Shown here one piece after another: positions 42,501 through 64,000 of a stretch of 64,000 nucleotides of DNA. The notes under the pieces were generated by a model. That model was given only the letters and a program-made list of their open reading frames with translations, was not told the DNA's origin and did not search any database. The translations under genes were made by a program, and so were the position numbers. This DNA is from Bolinopsis microptera (Eukaryota > Ctenophora > Tentaculata > Lobata > Bolinopsidae): NCBI RefSeq assembly GCF_026151205.1, contig NC_087079.1, positions 7,226,169 to 7,290,168 of the forward strand, written 5' to 3'. Positions within the stretch are counted from its first letter, which is position 1; each line of letters starts with the position of its first letter.

Positions 42501-44506
42501 TATTTCATGTCTGGGAAAATGAATTAAACTTGTGTTAAACATATGATCAACCTAGAAATCGGATATACAACGACCACCATTAAATACTCCCAACCACACA
42601 CACATGCTCATTGTTCAGCTTCAAGTAGTCTCATTACTTACTCTTACTTTATTTCAGGTAAGTAGTCCCATTACTTACTCTTACCTTATTTCAGGTAAGT
42701 AGTCCCATTACTTACTCTTACCTTATTTCAGGTAAGTAGTCCCATTACTTACTCTTACCTTATTTCAGGTAAGTAGTCTCATTACTTACTCTTACCTTAT
42801 TTCAGGTAAGTAGTCCCATTACTTACTCTTACCTTATTTCAGGTAAGTAGTCCCATTACTTACTCTTACCTTATTTCAGGTAAGTAGTCCCATTACTTAC
42901 TCTTACCTTATTTCAGGTAAGTAGTCCCATTACTTACTCTTACCTTATTTCAGGTAAGTAGTCCCATTACTTACTCTTACCTTATTTCAGGTGCTACCGA
43001 ATTTCCCCTCCCAAGGCACCATCACCACCCTCAGCACTGTACTTCTTGATGAGAAGTGCTACTACCAGGTTAGCAGTGAACTGCATTCTTATACTGTGAT
43101 ATAATAGAGTGGTCGCTATCCGTTGTAATGGTCAGCTAATTTTGATTTTTATATGATTGTAAAATACATATTGTTTTGCCCCAACATTTTGCCTTCATTC
43201 TCCCCCTTGCCCAGGTGCGGATACAAGCCCTAAAGTCCCTGGCAACCTGTATATCAATCTCAGGGGACCCCACTGTTAACGAGGAGGTCCTGATCAGTCT
43301 CTACCGGAAGTTATACGGAAGTGTTGATAACGAGAAGTTCACGAGAATGAACGACTTCAGCGATTTCCCGCTTTATTTTATACAGCAAGAGTTCATGAGA
43401 GCGATAGGTTTGGGGGCTTTTGAATTTATTGTTAAATACTGGGCTTACTGTTTACTGCTTACTGCTTTACTGCTTATGATATTTAAGTTTTAACACACAT
43501 AATATTTTACATTTTTACATTTCAAAAAGAATCTTTTAACAAACTTATATTTAAACAAAAATCACAAATTTTGCCAATACTAGCGTTTTGCCGATGCTAA
43601 ATTTGCTAAATTTGCAACAAATAAAATACTGTAAGTGTAACTATCACAACAACTTCAGGTCAGATAAAAGTAGCTGGGAGTACAACTCCAAGAATCGTCC
43701 AATTCCTCTACCAGCAGCTTTACTACAACGACAACCAGCGGAACGAATTCGATGACAGCTGGATGATAGTAGCTATAATAGATGGGCTAACTCACACTGT
43801 GCCCCACAAAGTAGACTACAAAATGGAGATAAATCTGAAACATGTTAAGCAAGTCCTCCCTAAAATAGTGTGTTATCTGAATATAGATAAGAAGATGCCC
43901 AGTTACCAGCAGATTATATCAGGGGCTTGTTTACGGTTCATTTCAAAGCTTATTCAGTACGGGCACATCATGGACAATCTGAAGGATAGCTCGATATTTA
44001 GCGCGCATCTGAAGCGGGGTCAGTCGTTCCACGTGCGCTGCACGGCAATACAACTTCTCGCACTGTTCATAAAAAACGAGAGCTCGGAGCGGGATCTGAA
44101 CACTATTTTGTCTCTGATAGAGTTCGATCAGTCTCCCTTTATCCGGTGCCACGCAGTACAGGAGCTCTACAAACTACCACTATTCACAAAACACCAGGAC
44201 TGTTTCCTCAACAACCTCCACTTAGTCGAGCGACTGTGGAGACTGCTGAATGAGCACCAGGACTTTAACTTGAGGTGTTGTCTAGCACAGCTATACTACA
44301 CGTTATACGGCAGGACCACGCCCACGTGCGTGCCTACTAATAACTGCGCTGTTGTGATAGACCTTAAGGGGCAGACAGCCAGGACTAATGTACCGGGTAT
44401 TCCGTCCAGTTTCAGGTTCAGCGCTAAGTTTGATGATGATCGGAAGTATAGTTCGGATGATAGTACTTCGAGTAGGAAGAAGAAGAAACACAGGCCCATG
44501 TCTTGA
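33504..44506 (+). CDS. TAF2, TFIID subunit 2, seven exons
   Basis: Exons 33504-33981, 34136-35349, 35520-35604, 36713-36888, 42991-43068, 43215-43407 and 43659-44506 join in phase (3072 nt, 1023 aa). The N-terminal part is the aminopeptidase-like fold typical of TAF2 ([45 protein letters not shown]), lacking the catalytic zinc motif as TAF2 proteins do. Then come VQELDGSF, the basic [22 protein letters not shown] and [13 protein letters not shown], followed by helical-repeat segments ([26 protein letters not shown]). It ends in a lysine-rich tail (KKKKHRPMS). TAF2 binds core-promoter DNA within TFIID in the nucleus. It is shorter than the human protein mainly at the C-terminus. Intron 4 (6.1 kb) hosts two antisense genes and ends in a splice-site array. 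Confidence 0.95.
36172..36655. mobile_element. 484-bp MITE in TAF2 intron 3
   Basis: Terminal inverted repeats GGGGTCGTTCACATATTACG and CGTAATATGTGAACGACCCC are perfect over 20 bp and extend through TAATCA. The interior is rich in G-runs and repeats of TTGATTACG. It ends 57 bp before TAF2 exon 4, so it includes or adjoins that exon's branch-point region. A 100-bp relative is at 8968. No target duplication is obvious. Confidence 0.85.
37412..38311 (-). CDS. Rhodopsin-family GPCR, intronless, antisense in TAF2 intron 4
   Basis: 299 residues with seven membrane spans. TM1 has [11 protein letters not shown] (the GN motif). TM2 has LAALDLSVV in place of LAxxD. TM3 starts at a cysteine (GCWISG) and ends ISLYRLFTL, a DRY variant. 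An extracellular cysteine (GSCEI) can pair with the TM3 cysteine. TM6 has [12 protein letters not shown] (CWxP variant). TM7 has [15 protein letters not shown] with a canonical NPxxY. N-terminal NST is a likely glycosylation site. It should sit in the plasma membrane and signal through G proteins; the ligand class cannot be told. The short C-terminal tail after NPIIY is only about 13 residues. No obvious upstream exon is needed. Confidence 0.93.
   Translation of the reverse strand: MIFVNSTSLNNPLDLGISKLGFNLLLLYHTLAIMIGLIGNSLVLYGSIKYNSLAVDSVSIVLLQGLAALDLSVVLFFMSSIWLSLMAGGWVTGPVGCWISGFASYVCTQAEMHVVAAISLYRLFTLVAPFRARDVTKRHGAVLLGVIVGLSAVLNFCYHAVGAHYVFDPQFGSCEISISLSPTKTTITYLLSMVCYWVVLPTVILPISNIAILVIATIKGKSGRLPGRAALVTVSCVTWAFVFSATPVVVRIGLQTLDPTHPIPSWYLLAAQEFLFLNSVLNPIIYTITNRSVRLNKKM
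38312..39592. other. Intronic stretch between nested genes
   Basis: About 1.3 kb with no supported coding exon on either strand. Duplicated CACGTGCTGCCTGC (39520-39557) and scattered AT-rich motifs only. Confidence 0.4.
39594..39905. repeat. Tandem duplication of about 227 bp at the 3' end of the sushi gene, split by a G-run
   Basis: CATACAGCTGTTGCCTTATA at about 39594 and TACAGCTGTTGCCTTTTAAT at about 39821 start parallel copies that share AATGCTTTACT, CGGCTAAGGACAAG and, in the outer part, CTAGCAAGA. A run of about 19 G (39804-39821) lies between them. The right copy includes the last coding exon of the antisense sushi protein, so the left copy is a decayed copy of that exon and its 3' UTR. 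Confidence 0.7.
39929..41746 (-). CDS. Secreted sushi-domain protein with Ser/Leu/Pro repeats, three exons
   Basis: On the minus strand exons 41746-41683, 41421-40396 and 40038-39929 join in phase to 399 residues. Exon 1 is a signal peptide ([18 protein letters not shown]). Exon 2 has an unrecognised globular region (about 22-225, including [17 protein letters not shown]), then a repeat of SSSLP and SSSFP units (about 240-325). A CCP/sushi module follows ([20 protein letters not shown] to VPRCG, four cysteines-type pattern partly visible). Exon 3 adds [18 protein letters not shown] and ends LISE. The splice sites are GTAAAG/TTTCAG and GTATGT/CCTTACAG. It is likely an extracellular matrix or adhesion protein with a mucin-like linker. 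It lies antisense inside TAF2 intron 4, next to a GPCR. Exon 3 is the least certain. Confidence 0.75.
40571..40832. repeat. 15-bp coding minisatellite of the sushi protein
   Basis: About 17 units of GGAGCTGGGGAGAGA (or GGAAAGAAG variants) on the plus strand, encoding [10 protein letters not shown] on the minus strand. Being 15 bp, gain or loss of a unit keeps the frame. The long plus-strand frames over it (Glu/Leu/Gly/Arg repeats) are shadows. Confidence 0.9.
41747..42623. other. Intronic stretch upstream of the sushi gene
   Basis: No exon recognised. A short GTGAGTCCGGAACT triplicate lies at about 42018-42060. The promoter of the antisense sushi gene should lie at the left part; no element is identifiable. 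Confidence 0.4.
42624..42990 (+). repeat. Array of nine 37-bp units with joined 3' and 5' splice sites, before TAF2 exon 5
   Basis: Nine exact-length units (42658-42990) and a diverged first partial one read GTAAGTAGTCCCATTACTTA then CTCTTACCTTATTTCAG. At every junction TTATTTCAG abuts GTAAGT, so each junction is a good acceptor followed at once by a good donor. The last TTATTTCAG is the true acceptor of TAF2 exon 5 (starting GTGCTACCG at 42991). Confidence 0.95.
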
Positions 44507-45383
44507 GTTGTCCTGTGATTGGGGATTGTAATAGAGAAAACAACCGCCGGAGCAAAGTTCCAATATCATGACGAGTTGCAAATGCAACCCGCCGCGTTAT
44601 TAAAATACAAATTTTTACCTTTATTTTATCAGTATCTCAATGTGGGATTATTTTCATTTCTTTTTAATTGATTTATATATGAATTTTAAGATTTTTGAAT
44701 ATGTAGTAATTATTTGTGTTGATGTATGAAACCATATGACGAACTCAAACGACTTGTTGTGTGTTTTACTTTCCGTGAGCGATAACCTAATATGAAGCTT
44801 CGTTATGTGATTTTTACTGCTGGAATGCTGGAATGCTGACATGTCTTCATCGCATCAATTTACTGTTTTAATGATAATGCCATGAAAATTTAAGGATAGT
44901 TCAGTAAATGAATAAATGTAACACATATAAATATATATAATATGATAAATATTAGGTCTAATTTTATTACAATTTAAGATAGTTTTATGATTGTAACGTT
45001 GTCGATCTATCATGCTAGTTTAAAAAATTAGAATCATCAAATTATCTTCAATTGTAATTTAATTAGTAACGTCACATTAAAATAAAATAAAATATTGACC
45101 ACACCAGCTCTTGTCAATGTTATGTTATCGGAGCGAAGCACGAATTTTAAGATAGGCGGAAAGATATCAGAGTATGAGAGATCACGACTGGATAAAATAC
45201 GCCGTAATAAAGCTCTGGTGAGATTACCATAATTAGTTATGACTATGTACACGTGCTATCGTGCCGCGCAGCGTATACAGTATAAGGATATAAAGTACAC
45301 CTGCATACTTCAAGCATGCATAAAATATTTTATAAATCTGGAAAATAAATTGAACCAGATCCTGAAGGTGTTCTTATTTTCAG
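44507..45383. other. Intergenic region between TAF2 and the CDCA7-like gene
   Basis: No coding sequence supported. It contains the TAF2 3' end. Upstream exons of the CDCA7-like gene, if present here, could not be recognised. Confidence 0.45.
44911..44916 (+). terminator. Putative polyadenylation signal of TAF2
   Basis: AATAAA about 400 bp after the TAF2 stop. Confidence 0.4.
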
Positions 45384-59783
<14,400 letters not shown>

Positions 59784-61960
59784 GTGAGAACTGAAACATG
59801 TTCAACAGAAACATGTTGAAATAACTAAACCGCTATCTCTGATAAGGTGAGAAACATGTTCAAAAGAAACATTTTGAAATAAGAAAACGTGTCCAACTCC
59901 AAGTTTTACATATTAGGATGCAGTGAAACTAACGGACTACGATGTATGGGGAGTGGGGACTTGCCACCCCATGGAAGCATTAAAATATGTTGACTCTGTT
60001 ACATTGTTTCCTGTTAAGTGTTAATATTAAGTTAAATTAATTGTTAAACATTTAACTGATACATCTTGTAATAAAGGACTATTAATCCCTTGAAGGGTTG
60101 ACTTTAAGGGTTGAAATAAATGACAAAATGAGTTCATCCGACTGTAAGACTGGCGCCGAAGGTTACTAAGCTTAAGAAAAACAAAGGAAACGAAATTTAT
60201 AATTAATTGAATGACTTGCAAGTAGTGAGTACTGATGCGTTGAGTTTTTAACTTTAATTTAAAAATAGTGTATGAGAGGACTCTTGACATCTGTTTTAAC
60301 ACAGTCGGTAAAAAAATACAGACTAGGTGCGGCTATTGTATAATACTAAGTTAATCGGGAGGGGGGGGGGGGGGGTCAGAATCGTGCGTGACGTTGGGTG
60401 GGTGGGTCATATTTTCTTCCAAAACGCAGTTAGTACTTTTGTACTAAGTGGTGGGTCTGCTGCTCATTTCCCAGAAAAACAGTTAACTACATTGTACTAT
60501 AGGGGGTTTCCAACCCAAAAAACCCCCAAAAAACTCATTTTACCTCAAATTTCAATTTTGGGAAACCCCTACTAAATAGTGGGTATAATTTGCCCATCCC
60601 CCCCCCCCCCCCCCCCCCCCGAGTTACTCATGTTAGACGTTATTAAGCTTCTGTTACAGCAGAACATGTGCTAGGCATAATGGCATATCATTCCAAAGCT
60701 AATAGTACTGTAGATAGAGATTGGAGCGAGGTATGCTTAATAAAGGAATTGAGACTGATAAATGGACGATAATTTAAATCCAGTCTTGTAAATTGGGGTT
60801 TTTAGTTTTCACTGCATAAATTATATAAATTCCTCGCATCAATTCTCAATAGGTACATTGGAACATGGTTAATTAAGTCACTATTGATATCCTACTTTTA
60901 CTTTTTTTGGGCATGAAATTTGATGATTACGTGGATGACTACTAAGACAAACTAAAATCGGGAAATCGTGAGAATTACACTGGACGGCTTAACATCTGAG
61001 GCTCTATTATTCGGCATGACCGTCGAAACATGTCATGCCGACATATTGTGAACTATTGTTAACAAATACTGCAGCATGAGAATGCATTGCACGCAGGTAT
61101 TTCTTTCTCTTGCCTGGAATTTGAATGTGTAAAGTATTAATAATTACGAATGTCGCTAAAATATTTTGAAACTCTCGAAATTCTTTAGCATTTGAATTAC
61201 AAATTTGGAGACGTTAGATTAATCCTAGGGAATAGGGAAATTCTTTAGCTTTTAGATCACCAATTATCTGGCAAGGTATGTACTATGTACCCTCCATCCT
61301 TGTGATCGCGTCATCACACCACGTGACATCATCATACCACGTGACGTCATCACCAATTATCTGGCTAGGTATGTACCCTCTCTCCACCCTTGTGATCGCG
61401 AGGCGAGGTTAATTTTATAACACCAATAACTTCTTTTACTAATATCGTATTATTTGTTATGACAACAAGCATGTAAAATGTAATTCGGTACACTTGATAT
61501 AATGCTCTTCAGATTTTAAAAGAACAGATTATCAAAATAATAATCCTTATCTTCCCTTTTATTTGGTACTACTACTTGTTAGGTAAAATAAGAAATTTCG
61601 ACATTCTAGAAAGAAAATACGTGCTACACAAAGAATTGTTGAAGTAAAATATGTAATATGTAGATAATATTTGTGCGATTTAGAAAAACATACGTTTTAA
61701 ACTTGTTACAAAATGTTATTATGACACGTTGCATAATCAGTAATTCACGATTGAGTCAACAAAATGACGACAAACCACGTCAATAACTCTGTGATAATAC
61801 TTTCGTTTAATTGATCGGACGACGGAAAACTTTTCGAGTAAAGATGTCTTAATTAAGTAACATGTATTACGAAAGATAGTCCTCTGAAAATGTTGCTTAA
61901 ATAAAATTGCTCTGTCCACTACAAGTCTCTTACTTAATTTCAGACATTTATTATAGTTGA
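59784..61960. other. Intronic or 3' stretch with G-run-bounded segment
   Basis: No coding exon recognised on either strand. A segment at 60360-60620 starts with about 16 G and ends with about 20 C, like the G-run elements elsewhere, but the sequences next to the runs are not complementary and no target duplication fits. AACTGATAAGGTGAGAA follows the splice donor and is repeated about 60 bp later. ACGTGACATCATCA/ACGTGACGTCATCA repeats near 61320-61350. Confidence 0.45.
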
Positions 61961-61974
61961 GATACCAACTCTCA

Positions 61975-63310
61975 GACTATATAATAATATAGTAATACTA
62001 GAAAACCTTTGGTCAGAGGGAGGAAGCTAATAGTATTCTATTTCTTTGGTAGTCAGTTTTTTTCGCATCAAAAAATATCCGTCAGTACAACCAAAGATAC
62101 AGCCGATTATAATGTAGCTAGCACTGAACACAACGTAATTACCACAAAACCGATCAAAATGCCGTTCTAACAATCTTTGCACGTGCACGTGCGTGTAATA
62201 ACCCTCGGTTAGTGGTTACTATGCAACTTCTATTTGTTTACATAATTTGCACGTGGGCGGTCGTACATACAAAAAGAATCGTTTGAATTATAATATAGAA
62301 GACTAGTAGTACAATTTGTGTAAAGGAATTACTCATGCAATGATCATGGTCAGTCTATAAAACACATGAAAAGCAGTGTGCTCCATATATACCTTAGTCT
62401 CTAGCTTTGTTATCAAAACACGTGATTCGATCACGTGATATTATCTCATGAACAGGGTTTATTTGTTTTATTACGTGCAGTATGGTAATTGTAAAGTATT
62501 GACACAAGTTAACTAATAATATTATGTATATGAGTACAGAAGTCTGGCGAGGTCTGGGGAGCTGGGAGGAACTTTCGAGATCGTCTGATCTCAAAAGTTC
62601 GGAAAGATCGGAAGGGTTGATCTAAAAGCAAGCTCTGCTCAGTATTTATAGCTAATCTAATTACTAGACTAACAAGCTAGTTAATGCGGAATATATAATT
62701 ATATGACATCTAACTTTCCTCTGCAAATACATTACATGTTTATAAACATAATACAAAAAAATACTATTAGGAAGCTAATAGTATTTTTTTATTAGTAAGT
62801 TTAAATCTCGTCAAAAAATATCCTACAAAACCGAAGATACAGCCAATTAAAATATTGTTTTTACTAAACACAGCGTAATATCAACAAAACCGATCAAAAT
62901 GACGTTAAAACAATCATTGCACGTGCACGTAATAACCTTCGTTACCATGGTTACTACCAACTACGCAAGTTCATATTTTTCGTCTGATTTGCACGTGGGC
63001 GGTCGTACAAAGAGAATTCTCTGACTATAATATATATATACTAGAAAACCCGTGGTCACAGGGAGGAAGCTGATAGTATTTTTTGTTGGTGAGTTTGAAT
63101 CGCGTCAAAAAATATCCGTCACAACCGAAGATACAGCATTAAAATGTTGCTCGTACTAAACACGGCGTAATCTCAACAAAACTGATCAAAATGACGTTAA
63201 AACAATCATTGCACGTGCATGTGCGTGTAACAATCCTCGTTACCATGGTTACTTTGCAACTACCTATTTCTCGTCTAATTTGCACGTGGGCGGTCGTACA
63301 TCCTACAGAA
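61975..63310. repeat. Three diverged copies of a 250-300-bp repeat with TGCACGTG core
   Basis: Copies at about 61975-62285, 62765-63015 and 63035-63310 share GGGAGGAAGCTAATAGTATT, AAAATATCCGTCA, AAACCGATCAAAATG, TTGCACGTGCACGTGCGTGT, ACCATGGTTACT and TTTGCACGTGGGCGGTCGTA in the same order and direction. Each has two CACGTG-type E-boxes. No protein is encoded. It may be a dispersed repeat that amplified in tandem or a regulatory unit. Confidence 0.8.
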
Positions 63311-63446
63311 ATAATTCTTTGAATTATAGTAGAGATAGTTACACATATATGATAACGTAGTAACTGCAGCGTAAAGAATGGTCACTGTACGCTGGTTACT
63401 ACCGCGTTACGTACCGTCTAGCTAGGGTCTTAAAAAACAACGTAAG

Positions 63447-63489
63447 GGGGGGGGGGGGGGGGGGGGGGGGAGGGGGGGGGGGAGGGGGG
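63447..63489. repeat. Poly-G tract
   Basis: About 43 bases of G with two interrupting A. Proline-rich minus-strand frames over it are artefacts. Confidence 0.9.
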
Positions 63490-63554
63490 GATGGGTGGGT
63501 GGTCCGGACTCTCTCTCTGTTTTGGTCAACGGTTTCTGGTCTCTTACTATAAAG

Positions 63555-63754
63555 ATGGAGGCCTTCTCGCCGTGCCCACAGAATGCAACTCCTGCTAGCT
63601 GCATTCCAGGACTCCCAAAGTATATACGAAATCATAGAATAATAAATATCAATGCAACAGACCTCTGGAGTCTTGAAGCTGTCGCTACCTGTCTCAGAGC
63701 AAACCCACTTCGGTTGTGGTACTTCGGTGGGCAGACAAGGGACTTCCAAGCCAG
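63555..63754 (+). CDS. Possible coding exon of unknown gene
   Basis: From ATGGAGGCCTTC an open stretch of about 66 codons (MEAFSPCPQNATPASC, later INATDLWSLEAVATCLRANP and YFGGQTRDFQA) ends at a donor-like CCAG|GTCATC. Composition is more protein-like than the surroundings. No family is recognised, it lies right after a poly-G tract, and the minus strand is also open, so it may be a repeat fragment. Confidence 0.2.
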
Positions 63755-64000
63755 GTCATCTCCTGGAATTGGTGCTATTATTAGTTTTCCTGGGAGTGGG
63801 TTATTTCCTGATGTTGTTTTCCTGAAATTGTGTTATTTCCTGGTGTTAAATCCTGGTAGTTTACCCAAAAAGATCTTCCTTGTCTAGTCTTTTTGACTGT
63901 TCCACAAACTTTATGATGTGGTTGAGTTTGCTGTTGATAATTTCCTCCATTGTGAGTTATGAGTAGAGGTTTACCAAATATCCTCAGTCTGATAGTCATC

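Noticed and set aside
60360..60620. Another G-run-bounded transposon
   Set aside because: Sequences next to the G- and C-runs are not complementary and the flanks share no 8-bp word.
63399..63749. Minus-strand 116-residue frame
   Set aside because: The last third is poly-Pro from the poly-G tract and the rest shows no family motif.

Overview
The window is a piece of an animal nuclear genome: spliced genes with GT-AG introns, AT-rich non-coding DNA, many microsatellites and nested transposable elements. It carries animal proteins (AMP-kinase beta, SKP1, TAF2, a CDCA7-type zinc-finger protein, rhodopsin-family receptors). The intron-rich genes, small intronless receptors and heavy load of Copia, LINE and DNA transposons fit an early-branching marine invertebrate, perhaps a cnidarian. 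The exact organism cannot be fixed from the sequence.

Layout. 1-673: 58-bp satellite. 0.9-6.8 kb: two tandem paralogues of a secreted or membrane LamG/pentraxin-like protein with an N-glycosylated coiled coil; a 5'-truncated LINE lies between them and the second copy is frameshifted. 6.8-15 kb: no host gene found; a (GGA)n tract, small inverted-repeat elements and a 3.3-kb element with G-run ends and an 8-bp target duplication (AAAAGAAG). 15.0-24.0 kb: a 9-kb element with G-run ends and long pyrimidine arrays; a complete Copia LTR retrotransposon with apparently identical LTRs sits in it, and is itself split by a 1.1-kb DNA transposon in its reverse transcriptase. 24.2-24.7 kb: single-exon SKP1 with a one-base frameshift. 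25.6-32.9 kb: six-exon AMPK beta subunit. 33.5-44.5 kb: seven-exon TAF2. 45.4-59.8 kb: five internal exons of a CDCA7-like gene that runs beyond what can be found in the window. 60-64 kb: repeats.

Three genes lie antisense inside introns: an intronless GPCR and a secreted Ser/Pro-rich sushi protein in TAF2 intron 4, and a second GPCR in a CDCA7-like intron. Exon joins for AMPK beta (249 aa), TAF2 (1023 aa) and the sushi protein (399 aa) were checked by phase and give open frames throughout.

The least ordinary feature is a set of tandem arrays built from splice sites. Nine 37-bp units in front of TAF2 exon 5 each place a 3' splice site directly against a 5' splice site, as recursive (zero-length exon) splice sites do. 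AMPK beta exon 1 has its 3' part and donor repeated, its exon 2 acceptor is echoed in an ATTA repeat, and its exon 5 acceptor is partly duplicated. Also notable are a perfect 92-bp-arm palindrome, a 3.55-kb DNA transposon with about nine quasi-palindromic subterminal repeats, and several elements that end in G-runs.
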